Assembly: GCF_010389155.1 (NCBI RefSeq) | Contig: NC_057766.1 | Span: 31,567,516 to 31,631,515, forward strand | Reading direction: 5' to 3' | Source of the DNA: Erigeron canadensis | Lineage: Eukaryota > Streptophyta > Magnoliopsida > Asterales > Asteraceae | DNA length: 64,000 bases | In this document: positions 50,184 through 61,977 of the stretch, in pieces | Layout: each line of letters opens with the position of its first letter | Position numbering within the stretch: the stretch's first letter is position 1 | Made by a program: the position numbers and the translations under genes | The notes under the pieces: model-generated | What the model was told of the DNA's origin: nothing | The model's database searches: none | What the model saw: the letters and a program-made list of their open reading frames with translations, nothing else

Positions 50184-52011
50184 TTGGAGCCTTGTTCTTC
50201 GGCAGGATATTTGATACTAGTATTTGATGATAGACGTAGAGAGAGAAGCGGGGCGGGCGGTTAGTTATACAAGTTGAAGTTGATATTTGTTTTTCAAATT
50301 AATGTTCTTTCGACATCTTTCTTTGTGACTATTATTTTTGACTTTTATTATTTATTTTCTTACGTGAGTTTAGTTTGACCTTTGTTGGTTTCTTTCTTAG
50401 GGAAATTTTATATATGCAACACTCATGAAAAGCCAACTTTAATACTCTTCAATAAAGTTTAATATTATTATTATTTAGTTTTTTTTTAGTTTTAAAAGGT
50501 AATTGTTGTGTAATTTAGTTTTATAACTTAAATCATCTCTTCCGCACTCACTACCAATCATACATTTTCATCACTTTTTCCTCATTTCTTCTTAAATTAC
50601 TCCTCTCTCCTAAATGCCCCTTTTGTAGCTTTGAAAAAGAAAAAAAAAAAAAAAAACTTCAAACGGACCCACACATGCTCCTTCCTCCTCGTCTACACTC
50701 ATCCATGGGTGGATGTCATTCGACGATGAGGGCCTGGATGAGCTCGCCGCCAACCTTATCCTCGTCAATGAGGTGGTGGATGGGGTGTGGACGGGTGAGT
50801 TGGGACCGGCCTTAATAGTATACAGACCATGTCAAGAATAGTCGAAGTCAATGAACCATAATTGTGTGAATCACCATTGATAATAAAGTATCAATAAAAA
50901 AATTAAAAATTACATAAGTTTTTATCGCAGTCTATTATGTATTATATATTAAAAAAATAGATTCTTATTTTTGAAAAGGTTGAAACTTGTGTAATATTTA
51001 CACATGACATCCCTTAAAATATTTGAATCTACAATACCCCTTAACTTTAAAAATTAAATTACACTATAAATCATTGATCCTTCAAAAAAATAAATTTTTA
51101 ACGTTTTATATCAATTACTTTTACCCCACAATCACACTGTTGTTACGACGATCATTGCTGCATTGCGCGTGTACTGTACTAGTAAATTAAAACCAATGTT
51201 CACGTATTAACTAAAATAAAGTGTGACATAAATTGTTTCACTTATTTGTGAAAATTATTTTCTCAAAATATTTCACTAAAATCATCATCTTTCAATACTT
51301 TTTTAAAAAATAAAATAAAATAGTGTGACGAAAAGTATTCATTGTTTATCATACTTTTAACTTATAACATTGATGAATAGAAGTTTTTATCTTTTCATAA
51401 CATTTTTTAAAAATGTCATTAGAAGAAAAAAATAAAACTATAAAATTTGAAATTTATAACTTTCACCTATATATACTTGTTTACAAAAATATCCCTAAAC
51501 ACCAAATTAATTTTAGTATATTTCAATAAAAAAATATGTCATCAAGTTACTTTTTGTCGATGCTCTAAAAACAATATTTTAATCATATCGGTGTGAAAAA
51601 CTTTCTGATATTACTGGTATTATCAGTATTACCGGAAATACCGATCGATATTGAATGGTGAAAGTACCAAAAATATATCGGGCTTAAAATATCAGAGTAC
51701 CCTTCGATATCAATTACATATCGGCCAGTATATAATACCATTATTTAGAACATTTCTTTTTTAGTGTACATGAAACATCAAACGGATTGGTGGGCCAAGG
51801 GATGTATTATGATCATATATCATATGATTATTATTATGATGATGATCATTTTTATATGTTAATCGCCAACTAGCATCTATATATATGAATGCTAAATTAT
51901 TCATATGGCAACCACCTTCTGCCACTCAATGCTAGTTTATTCAACTTTATTAATTGGAAATGTTTAATAGTGACGAAGAAGGTTTTGGAAATTTGGAGTA
52001 GTCATAGGAAA

Positions 52012-52105
52012 TACTCCGTAGTTAAATTAAGAAAGTATATACTCCGTAGTAATATAATAAATTACTCCGTAGTTAAACCAGTAAAAATACTCCGTAGTTA
52101 AATCA
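52012..52105. repeat. Four spaced copies of TACTCCGTAGT
   Basis: Copies begin at 52012, 52040, 52063 and 52088, spaced 23 to 28 bases, three of them extended to TACTCCGTAGTTAAA. The spacers differ from each other. This resembles a small iteron array or nested MITE ends, not a CRISPR. Confidence 0.75.
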
Positions 52106-52576
52106 GTACTATTTTAACTTTGTCGGTAGTGGTCAATAAATTACTTCATGCTCAGAGGCGAGGGGCTAATGTCCCCTTCCAAATTTAGATTTTGTCATGT
52201 ATTTTTAAATTTTTCATCGATATTTGAAATTTTTATATAGGTTTTTAACATTTTGCCCCCTTTTAAATTTATTTTTCCTGAACATTTTAATTTTGCCCTC
52301 TTGAATTTTTTTTTCTAATACCGCCTCTATTCATGCCAACCGGGCAGTAATATCAATCCTGTCTGTCTCTAACCATTTCGAGAACACATGCCACGCCACA
52401 AGCCCACGATCAATATATACAACAATAAAATTCATAAAGTTTCAGAATACTTACCCAAATTGAAAGTAAACTAATAAATATAAAAATGTGAAACAAAATA
52501 TTAATATTTGAGTTGATTAGGTATGTTTAGCTTGTGAGTTTTAGACCTATATATCATCACTTAATCTTAGGTATGA

Positions 52577-52803
52577 TTTTTTTTTTAACGATCAATGAAT
52601 AAAATCTGACCACCTGGCTGGGGTAACCCAATGACATTATGTCCTCATGTCTACGTACGAACGTAGACAGTGCTAAGTAGCCTAACATTATCATGTATCT
52701 CAATCTTGGGAAAAACTCAAGATCGAGGTCTTTGCCAATGTTCAAACCCCCAACTTCATGAGTAAAATATAGATATCCTACCACTCCGTTTGTGAATCGT
52801 TAA
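52577..52803 (-). mobile_element. Probable tRNA-derived SINE
   Basis: Read on the minus strand, GAGTGGTAGG (A-box-like) is followed by GGGGGTTTGAACA (B-box-like). The element ends in CGTTAAAAAAAAAA, the same tail as the SINE at 19355-19601. Borders are approximate. Confidence 0.5.
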
Positions 52804-53163
52804 ACAATCTTAAATATGATTGAAGTATTCTTGTAGTGACATGTGACATTCTTTCTAATCTAAACATGTCCATTTGACATTTGAAGTTCTCCAAAAAAAC
52901 GAATTAATTTTCTTATTATATATAATATTAGTTTTATCAAATTTCTCCATTTATATAGTTTTATATCGACTGAGTTGGAACAAAAAATTGATTTCAAAAC
53001 ACCTAATAACAAGGATTATTCGTTTTCTTTTGTTTATTTGTTTCAAAATAGAAGCCTATGAATATCGAGTTTGACTCAAGCTTTGATCGAGCATTTTGAG
53101 CTTTTCAAGCTCTAATCTAGTTTTTGGAGCCCTAAGTAATAGATGTATTTATATATAGTTACA

Positions 53164-53200
53164 CTAGATTATGTCCCGTGTTAATACACGGAACACCTTT
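53164..53200 (-). mobile_element. Helitron 3' terminus
   Basis: On the minus strand the sequence reads CCGTGTATTAACACGGGAC, a hairpin, then ATAATCTAG and T. A CCGTG/CACGG stem a few bases before CTAG is the usual Helitron 3' end. The 5' end should lie to the right; a TATACTATATACTCGTC-like stretch near 53490 is a poor candidate. Confidence 0.5.
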
Positions 53201-54079
53201 AAATCATATTTAAAACTTAATATAAACAAAAAACTAAAATTTATAACGAATATTAGTTGGTTAATTGTGATCTATAACTAAAATAAAAAAAATAAAAAAG
53301 TATATATATTTCATTTACGATCATTTAATACCTCAAAGTAATATTTTATAAACATTTTCTACCATATATTATAACTTTTTTTAAAAGGTAAAGCCAATAA
53401 ATGACTAATATTTTCAATTTTGGTATGACTATGTCGGGTTCGAATACTGACGACGCCCTAAAGGGTTGTTCTCACATGTGTAGACGAGTATATAGTATAG
53501 CTAATGTTTTCTCATCACACTTGCATATAGCATAATTTGAACAATTGACCTCTAAAGTGAAAAACTAGCTGCATACCTTTTACTCTGTTATCTTATATCT
53601 ATGGAACCAAACACAATATAAGTATTCTAATTATTATTTCTTTTTACAGTAGTTTGTTTAGAAATTGTCTTCATCACAACATGACTTATAATAACATGTA
53701 TTGAATTTTGCTGCCACATTATTCATCATCATTATAAAATATAGATTATAAATAAATATACATATACATGTAGTAACATGTCTCACCTTCTTCTTGCTTT
53801 GCTTTGTTCCTATTAATAAACAAATTCACTAAAATCCAGCCTTCAAACCAACCCCCAATATTTTTGAGCAAAAAACTAACCCCAATAACATGCTACCTCT
53901 TTCCTTGTCTATTTCTATATACTATGTGTGAAAGAAACATTAAGCACTCACTAACCATTGTGTAGCACAGACAGTACTAGCTAGATCCAGTTCTTGTTCC
54001 TCTTTTTCAGTTTCTGACACCAATACATATATCATCGTTACACACTCATCACTCTTTTTTTTTTTCTTAACCAAAAATA

Positions 54080-55696
54080 ATGTCTATGCACGCAAAGACA
54101 GATTCCGAGGTGACGAGCTTAACAGCATCGTCACCTACACGGTCCCTGCCACGGGGACCAGTGTATTACGTGCAGAGTCCATCAAGGGACTCTCACGACG
54201 GTGAAAAGACTACAAATTCTTTTCACTCAACTCCAGTGCTTAGTCCTAGTGGATCACCGGGCCGTCAATCTAGGAACTCTTCATCTACTAGATACTCTGG
54301 GTCTCTACGACCCGGGTCAAGGAAAGGGAGCCACCATCAACATCATAGAAAAGGAGAAAAGGGTTTTGATGCTATTGAGGAAGAAGGTCTGTACGATGAA
54401 GATGGTCGAAAGGGTCTAATTCCTCGAAGGTGTTATTTTCTAGCGTTTGTTGTTGGGTTCTTTGTTCTGTTTACATTTTTCGCTCTTGTGTTGTGGGGAG
54501 CTGCTAGACCTCAAAAGCCGGTTATCACCATGAGGGTAAATCTTCCCAATCTTTTATCCAACAAAATTTCGTTAATTAAGTAGTCTTGTATATTTAGGTG
54601 TACTTTTATTCTAACTTATTTGTTAGATCAGTCATTTTGGTACATGAATGAGTAGCTAATCTCATCACCTAATTCTAGTTGATGTAATTAGTTAAACAAA
54701 GATTGGGATAAATCGAGATTAATTTTGTTTTGCATCTCGTTACACCTAGTAACTATCTTAGGTAAAAAGATTTTTGAGCGATTGTGCATTAATTTTGATA
54801 AAAGACATTTGAAATAAATATTTTTCATAAAACAATTTGTGTACTTGTCGATACGTCTCAATCTCTTTATTTGATATTCTTTTTAATGTAAGCCTCTTTC
54901 GCTAATGTATTTCCCCACCATCTAATTATTGACATATAACTTGTCACTTTCCATACACTCTTGTATCATGATCAAAATAGTATTTGTCGAGCTAGATTGA
55001 ATGAACATGGATCAAAAAAATATTGGACGGTCTAGATTAAAAAGGGCAACTGTTTAGAGGTCTTAAAGTGAATAATTTAGAATGGGTATGAATGGTTAAT
55101 CTGGGTTATTTGTTTGCAGAGTATTGCATTTGATCAATTTGTAGTCAATGCGGGGGCAGATGCATCTGGAGTTGCAACTGAAATGGTGACACTGAACGCA
55201 ACAATTAAATTCAACTTTCGCAATCGTGGTACGTTTTTTGGGGTTCATGTATCATCCACACTACTTGATCTTGCCTATACCGAGTTGACATTAGCTACTG
55301 GAAGTGTAAGTAACAAATACTCTACTCCAAATTATGATTTCAGTTTTAACCAAGTGCTAACTAGAAGTCGTCTAAACTCAAACGGGCTTATGATCTTTTG
55401 TTATGCAGATCAAGAAATTTTACCAAAAAAGGAAGGGTCAAAGAATCGTGAGTGTGAACGTGCGTGGTGTTGGTGTACCATTGTACGGGGGAGGTGTGAA
55501 TTGGAGTAGCGAGAACGGTAAACTGACTGCACCCGTTCCATTAAACCTAAATTTTACGGTTAAAGCCAAGGCTTACGTGCTAGGAAAATTAGTCAAGCCA
55601 AGGTTCAACAAAAGGGTGTCGTGTGCCATTGTCTATAAACCGACCAAGGTCATTAACACACCCATTTCTCTCAAGAACTCGTGCACCGTCGTATAG
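54080..55696 (+). CDS. LEA_2-domain (NDR1/HIN1-like) membrane protein
   Basis: Family of plant 'LEA hydroxyproline-rich glycoprotein' proteins (At5g42860/At1g45688 type). Exons 54080-54535, 55120-55305 and 55409-55696, joined in phase 0, give 309 residues. The N-terminal part is a Ser/Pro-rich cytosolic tail with the subfamily motif GPVYYVQSPSRDSHDGEKT and FHSTPVLSPSGSP. One membrane span lies at about 118-141 (CYFLAFVVGFFVLFTFFALVLW). The remainder is an LEA_2 domain (VVNAGADASG, TLNATIKFNFRNRGTFFGVH) outside or lumenal, ending with a Cys after the usual NSC motif. The family is linked to plasma membrane-cell wall contact and stress, but function here is not known. The start codon lies shortly before the first conserved motif. 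Confidence 0.9.
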
Positions 55697-57818
55697 CCCA
55701 TCAAAGTTTCGCCTATATTTGGGATCTGATACTTGTCAAAGAAACAATAATCTGGCGATTTTAGCTCATTCAGACACAAAACATAGGAACAGTTTGGTGA
55801 CCATTGTTTTTGTACTACAGTGAAAAAAAATAAAGTCAAACTTTAGAGCGTGGGGGAAATTGGGGTGAAAAGTCAAAAAGATGAGGAGCAAGGCAACAAC
55901 CAGTGATCTGATTGGTAGTGAAAAAGTGTCGGTGACCTTTGGGAACTACGAGTATTTAATTGGTCAATTGGTGCTTACTGTATTATATTTTGATTTGTTT
56001 TGTTATTACTCGTATAAGGGCATATTTATATTTATGTTTATTTACTTTCTTGGATTTTCCTTTGTTGATATTTGAGTGTATTTGGATTTTTATTATATAC
56101 AAATACAAATTCGGAATCCACGCACTGAAAAACAAAGTAGTCGATCCATGGTCAATATCTCATTGTCTGAAATAAGTGCAAATCCCCACTAAATGATTTG
56201 GGGAAAAAGTCGGTGTTTCAAATTGGAATTAAAATTTGTTTATTGAAGTTAATGAATATTAGTGAAAATGTTATGTTTAGCTTTACTACTACACTATTTT
56301 AGTTCTGAAAATAGTTTTCCTTCTTAATTTTACTTAACCTAATTTGAACATGTTTTTTTCATTTAACTTATTATTTTAAACTTGGATGATCGCATTTCTT
56401 TTAAAAGAACTGATCACTGTCTTCTTTGTTAACAACCCAATGGGCTGTATATCTCATTATATGGGTGGGCTTGTAATCTTGTTTGGGGCGATTATACAAC
56501 ATGCTATACAATGAAATGGGCTAACCAAGTAACCATTTCCATCTGTCCAACTATCCAAAATACAATATACTACTCGCAACAAGTAACACCCCCCTTAGTT
56601 ATCGGGAGGAGAAATCCAAACATTCAAACTAGATCAAATTCATTGAAGAAAACATCCATCGTGTGAAGTCGTTTCGTGAAGATGTTGGCATACATACCGC
56701 GAGCTGGAATATGTATTAATTATTCATACGAAAAAAAGAAACTGTTAAATTGAATTGATGTACGTTGAATGTATTTTATGATGATATAAAAACAATCTGT
56801 TCATTGAGAACTCGTTAACATGTGCTCTGGAGTCTGGAAGCACAAGTTAGAAAAACTCAAATTGAATAAATTGAAAATTTTTTAAAGTGAAACTTTAAAA
56901 ATAAGAAACGCTTAAAAGTTTTTTTCAGCTTTTCATCCATCCATTTTTTGTTTGACGGGGGTAAAGAGAAGGTCTGCAAGTTCGAACATCTTAAACTTTT
57001 ATGTTGATTTAAATATATATAGTGACGATTCGATTTGCTAAAAACCAGACTAGATTCTACAAACCGTTCAACAGGTCTGGTTTCAAAACCAACCGATGGT
57101 TGGGAATAAGGCACTTCTATTACATTAGTTAGTATCAACAGAAAATCCGAACTTTGGAATATCAATGCAAGTACGTGACATTATATCATCAGAAGATCGA
57201 AATTAATGGTAGTAAACAATATCCGCAACTCTAACTAGAATTACTTTCAACTTGTGGTTTAATTTGGTATTATATGTTTTTAATTTGGTTATGCCAAATT
57301 GTGACAGATTACAGATTAGTATACTAGTTAATCCAATATATTGCTATAACTACAAATGTATTCTCAACTTGGATGCATGTGAGATACTATAATGAAGTAC
57401 ACTCAACAAATTTTTGAGAAAATTTTTATGATACTCCAAGTCTTTAACAATCACTTTAGTTACAGAATTTATACAGTTTTTAATACTTTGTATCACATTG
57501 TGAAGCAAAAATTGCAAAATCGGAATTTTCGTAATCTAAATCATGAAACTTCAGTTTAACTCATATAACTTGAGCTTCAACTTCTTGCAACAGAATAATG
57601 ATCATATCTCCTGTACTTTACAATTCAGACTCTACCCATATTCAAACAAATACAACTCAACATACTTATCAATATCAATGCCTATTATAAAAATCCAATC
57701 TTCCTGGTGCCAGAGTAGGACCAAGTAGTCTCATCTTTCACGACTCACTATTCCTACTCGCAAGCACTAGAAGATAAAATACAACTACAAATCTAGAAAT
57801 AAAACGATACTACACATT
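55697..57818. other. Intergenic region
   Basis: The first few hundred bases are probably the 3' untranslated region of the LEA_2 gene. From about 56200 to 57800 the sequence is AT-rich with only short frames; no repeat family was recognised. Confidence 0.55.
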
Positions 57819-58031
57819 CTAGATTCCACCTGGGACTTTAACTGCGAGGACTGTAAAAGGGATGAAAAAACTCGTGCCAATTACCGAGACACGAGAAAAA
57901 CCCCCACATACGGAGGCCGTGTCGCCGGTTTTCACTCCGTGGTGTTTTTGATACAGCCCATACAAGCCCCGAGGAATTGTGATCTTCATCTGTTTGATAC
58001 TCCAAGCGGTCGACATATCCTCACGAGCCAT
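57819..58031 (-). CDS. Small ORF of unknown function, 70 residues
   Basis: Open from ATG at 58031 to a stop at 57819, starting 69 bases after the kinase stop codon on the same strand. The predicted protein has a polar first half (STAWSIKQMKITIPRGLYGL, YQKHHGVKTGDTAS) and a hydrophobic segment near residues 49-64 (VIGTSFFIPFTVLAVKV), so it could be a small membrane protein. A second ATG six codons in would also work. The composition is more balanced and less AT-driven than in the random frames nearby. It may be a separate small gene, an alternative 3' exon, or chance in the kinase 3' untranslated region. I recognise no family. Confidence 0.4.
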   Translation of the reverse strand: MAREDMSTAWSIKQMKITIPRGLYGLYQKHHGVKTGDTASVCGGFSRVSVIGTSFFIPFTVLAVKVPGGI

Positions 58032-58099
58032 CCTTCATCAACTCTTGTAATCTCCTTGGCACTGAAAAACAACTTTGTTCTCCCATTGATCTATCAATA

Positions 58100-59005
58100 T
58101 TAATCTGATTCTGTTTCTGATTCTGATGATATCTCTGAAAGCGCATCCAATAAGTCACCAAATTCAAACGGGCTTCGTGGAGATCTTGATAGGCATTCAT
58201 CTTCATAGTTAACAAATGGGTGATCTAATAGCATCTCAGCAGTCCATCTTTCTCTCGAATTCTTGACAAAACATCTCTCCAAGAAATCTCTTCCTTCATC
58301 CGATAACGTCTCAGGAATATGAGGGATCTCTTCACCAACACCAATTTTCTTAAACAACGCACCAACATCAGAACACGTCCAAGCAGTATCTCTCGTAAAC
58401 ATCTCCAATACCAAACACCCGAAAGCCCAAATATCAGCCGCTTGCCCTTGCTCGCCCCGACTAACCATCTCAGGAGCCATATACAATGGGCTACCCCGTA
58501 TATCATGTTTAAACCTTGACTTTGGCTCATCAGTTATCTTTTTCGCTAACCCAAAATCCGCAATCTTAACCTTGTCCCCGGAGAACAAAAGAATGTTCTC
58601 AAGCTTCATATCACAATGCACGAACCCTTTCTTGTGAATAAAATCGACACCTTTTAATATTGACCTCGTATACCGTCTAACTTCAGATTCAGACAAACTT
58701 GTATTTTCCGAATTCATAACTCTATCGCATAATGACCCACAAGAAGCATACTCCAAAAAAACATTATACAACTTTTCCTCCTTTTCAACAACTGTGTAAC
58801 TATCACCATAACACTTGATAACATCTGGGCAATCCTTAAGTTCATCTAAATACGTTCGCTCTTTCACTAACGAAGCGGATTCGCTCTCCTCACAAGATTT
58901 CATAGCCATTAAAGAAGGAAAACAAGAATTATGTTTTACGGGTTTAACCAAACTAACCGTCGCATAGCTTCCTTTGCCGATTTCTTGAACTATCTCCATA
59001 TCCAT
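58100..59005 (-). CDS. MAPKKK-type protein kinase (MAPKKK17/18-like)
   Basis: Ser/Thr kinase of the small plant MEKK subgroup, whose Arabidopsis members (MAPKKK15-20) act in ABA and stress signalling upstream of MKK3. Intronless, 301 residues, as usual for the subgroup. Motifs: glycine loop GKGSYATV (10-17), ATP-binding K36 in AMKSC, likely partner E49, catalytic HCDMKLEN (130-137; HCD in place of HRD, normal for this group), DFG at 150-152, then GSPLYMAPEMV and DIWAFGCLVLEM. The short acidic Ser-rich tail is outside the kinase fold. The start is chosen because the glycine loop follows at the family's usual distance. It is likely active; the substrate is inferred from relatives. Confidence 0.93.
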   Translation of the reverse strand: MDMEIVQEIGKGSYATVSLVKPVKHNSCFPSLMAMKSCEESESASLVKERTYLDELKDCPDVIKCYGDSYTVVEKEEKLYNVFLEYASCGSLCDRVMNSENTSLSESEVRRYTRSILKGVDFIHKKGFVHCDMKLENILLFSGDKVKIADFGLAKKITDEPKSRFKHDIRGSPLYMAPEMVSRGEQGQAADIWAFGCLVLEMFTRDTAWTCSDVGALFKKIGVGEEIPHIPETLSDEGRDFLERCFVKNSRERWTAEMLLDHPFVNYEDECLSRSPRSPFEFGDLLDALSEISSESETESD

Positions 59006-59134
59006 TGTTGTATTCGTAAACTCTCAGCCGTAAATTTTCTCTGCTCTCTCTTTGTAGTCGAAAACTCTCTTTTTTTAGGTTTTTTTTCTCTCTCGAATAT
59101 CATGTGATATTTTAGTAAGGTATTGGGCAACCAA

Positions 59135-59142
59135 TATATATA
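59135..59142 (-). promoter_or_regulatory. TATA box of the MAPKKK-like gene
   Basis: TATATATA on the minus strand lies about 130 bases upstream of the ATG at 59005. The predicted leader is rich in CT/GA (near 59020-59095), a common feature of plant 5' leaders. Confidence 0.5.
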
Positions 59143-59604
59143 GGAGAATTTATTTATATAAGATTTGGAAACGTCTGTTGAAAAAAAAAGATTTGGAAAC
59201 GTGGTTTTCACGTACCACTATTTTTGATATATTTACCACAACATATAAGTTTTGCAGCTGACTGTACAAGTCAGTAATGCATAGTTATAATAAATCTATC
59301 AAAAGTAGTGGTACTAATATCACTTCCCATTCGCGTTTGGAAACAAAGTTGTTATGGTAAGATCTTTAATTGTTACACGTACCTAGGTAAATATACGCGG
59401 TTTGTGCCCCTGTTTATTCGGATAATTACAGTAACTTTTGATATAGTTAAATAAACTAAAACTTAAATAACTTCCTATTCTGAAACTTAATTTGATTGTC
59501 TGTTGTATGCGACAATTATTGTTGCATATATGCTAATATGTACGCACCATAATGCAAATGTAAAATATCTAATACTTTAGTACATTGGCTATAAAAAATG
59601 TTAT

Positions 59605-59700
59605 TATATCGGTGGCCTATTGGTAAGGTTTTTGAACAACGGAGAATTCTTTAGGGTTCGAGTCTTAGTTTTCGTTTTTTGTGAGAGTCTCGAGTTTTAT
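59605..59700 (+). mobile_element. Possible SINE fragment
   Basis: GGTGGCCTATTGGTAAGG (A-box-like) and GGGTTCGAGTCTT (B-box-like) lie about 40 bases apart, as in tRNA-type SINEs. The element stops just before the hAT element and its tail is not clear. Confidence 0.4.
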
Positions 59701-60743
59701 ATCAGACATTCGTGTAATGCAGAGGCGGATGTATGATTTTTGTATACAAGGGGCACAATGACAAAGGTGGTAACACTAATGCAATAAGTTATGGGCAGAG
59801 TTCGGTCATGAGATTTTTGATGCCCAGAATGAAAAGTTTTAAAAATGCCCCTGTAAAATTTGGTTAACGAGAAATACACTTCCTTTTTTAGAGGCTACCC
59901 AATGCCAGAGACTCATCTCTCGATGACTAGTACTTGTCAGTGTCACATTAGCAAAAAATACTCCAAGGACTAATTCCCCCAAAACACACTCAATACACTC
60001 ATCTCTTAAGGACTAGTTTTGGAGTCACTAACTAGTTAATTCTATCATTTTATCTAAATTTTGCGTATACAAAAGTTTGTTTTGGTATAATATATTTGAA
60101 TATATGAAAGAGTGGTGTGATAAAGTAGCTCAATTGAAGTGTATATATAGCCATTTTGAAAAACTAGCCGTTAAGATCTAAAAATGACACTTTTTAGAAC
60201 CTGTTTTGGTCAAAATGGCCATTAAGGGACCTGTTTTGCAATATATCCGTTAGATTTAAACAAAAAAACAAGAACCCCGCGCCTTTCTCGTCCCTCCAGG
60301 AACGAGTCACACAAACGAATGCATCAGACGAACCAGGGACGAGTCTCACCCAATGGTATGGACTCGTCCCTCGAAGGTGAACGAGCGCAGGGACGAGGGC
60401 ATTGGGCACCCTCTTAAAGGTTTACAACCATGTTAAGTTAGATGGGTCATCCTTACATTGATTTCTCATTATATATATATATATTTTTTATTGAATCAAC
60501 ACTATTTGAACTTAATATTATTTTTCATGAACTCATGAAATGAATACTCATATTATACTTGAACTCATAAAAAATACTCATATTATATTTTTGAAAATTA
60601 GTTAAGGACCTTAACTTAAGGTTGTAACCAGAATACTTATGTTTATCAAATATAGATAATTCTACAAAATGATATAAATAGACTTATATAAGTCACTTTT
60701 ATTAAATTTTGTCATTTGAAAAAGGGACATAGACTAGTAAATA

Positions 60744-61003
60744 CTCTCTCCGTCTGGCTAAACTTGTCACCTTGTAAAATTTTAAAGTCAAACTTTACTA
60801 ACTTTGACCATAAATATTTTTATTTGTGTTATATAATAGTTGATAATCGAAAGTTATACCAATTAAACATACATTTAAAACACAATCGATTCGTATAAAT
60901 TTCATCAAATATTATATAACACGAACAAAAATACTTATTGTCAAAATTCGTAAAATTTGACTTTGAAAATTTAAACGTGGACAGGTTTAATGGAACATGA
61001 GAG
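60744..61003. mobile_element. Stowaway (Tc1/mariner) MITE
   Basis: It begins CTCTCTCCGTCTGGCTAAAC, close to the Stowaway consensus, and ends GGAACATGAGAG. TA dinucleotides flank it at 60742-60743 and 61004-61005. Inverted copies of CATTTAAAACACAA-like and AATATTT motifs run through the interior. It lies within the hAT element. Confidence 0.75.
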
Positions 61004-61099
61004 TAATAGTTATACATTTATAATTGAATTTAGAACATTGAATAAATGTATTAAAAAGATAAATGCATAACTCTAAACAGATATAATGGTTTAAAAAAA

Positions 61100-61406
61100 G
61101 GGTTTAGTGCGCCGGAATGAAACAAATTATGCCCAAAAAGTTATAGTGTGCACGAACTAACATTTTTGTTTATTGTATACATAAACTTAGTAAAAAAGTT
61201 CAAATCATGCAATGTGTATACGTGACAGCCCATATGATTTACCACGTGCAAAACAAAAAAAATTCAACAGGCCACGTGTAAGGTTTTGATTGATCGGTCA
61301 CAAAAAGTTACATGATATAAACATTTTTACTAAGTTTATGCATATAATAAATAAAAGTTTTAGTTAGTTTATGCACACTATAACGTTAGTTCGTCGCACT
61401 AAACCC
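61100..61406. mobile_element. Mutator-like MITE with perfect 9-bp duplication
   Basis: The 307-base element starts GGGTTTAGTGCGCCGG and ends, inverted, GGGTTTAGTGCGACG. Inverted arms extend about 100 bases (GTTATAGTGTGCACGAACTA and its counterpart). The flanks TTAAAAAAA at 61091-61099 and 61407-61415 are identical. It lies within the hAT element. Confidence 0.85.
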
Positions 61407-61977
61407 TTAAAAAAAGTTGTCAAAGATATTTGTATATCATCTACAAAAATACTAGCAAGAGGCAATATAGCATAAAAGGCCCACAGTCAGACACAAACTA
61501 ATACTTATAATACTGTACTGTAATATAAAATGATAAGGGATATATATTTTCGCTTTTGGTTAAAGAAACGAGAGCATGTCAATTTAATGTTGGGGGGCAT
61601 TTTGGAAAATTATTGAACTTCCATGTATATTTGGACATGTTTAAGCATAAGTCTACACCCGTTTAGGTATAGCGTTTATCCTTAATTACTGGGGGGTTAA
61701 TCCTTGATCTATAAGGTGTAATGGGGGAGATTAGATTGTTGCTACTTCGGGTGGCGGTGCCCAATTGGTGACCACAAGATGTGACGCCACAAGCCGAAGT
61801 AGGCTAAGGAGTGTGTGTAAGAGAAATGAGGGGAAGAGAGAGAGTGAGGGAGAGAAGCCCCTTGGTTGGTGCCTTGATCTTCTATTTATAGAGATGCTGC
61901 TAAGGTTTTAGGATTTGGGTCATGGGCTTTACATGCTTGGGCCTAAATCAAGCCCATGACTTAACATAGATGAGGTC

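Larger units (their letters stand above)
50184..54079. other. Intergenic region
   Basis: Mostly AT-rich sequence with no gene. A GC-richer patch lies at 50660-50820 and a stretch with repeated ATATCGG-like motifs at 51585-51730. Iteron-like TACTCCGTA repeats, a SINE and a Helitron end are listed separately. The final 250 bases are the presumed promoter and leader of the LEA_2 gene. Confidence 0.55.

Noticed and set aside
52012..52105. Possible CRISPR-like array
   Set aside because: Repeats are only 9 to 15 bases, four in number, in plant nuclear DNA; no array or cas gene context.
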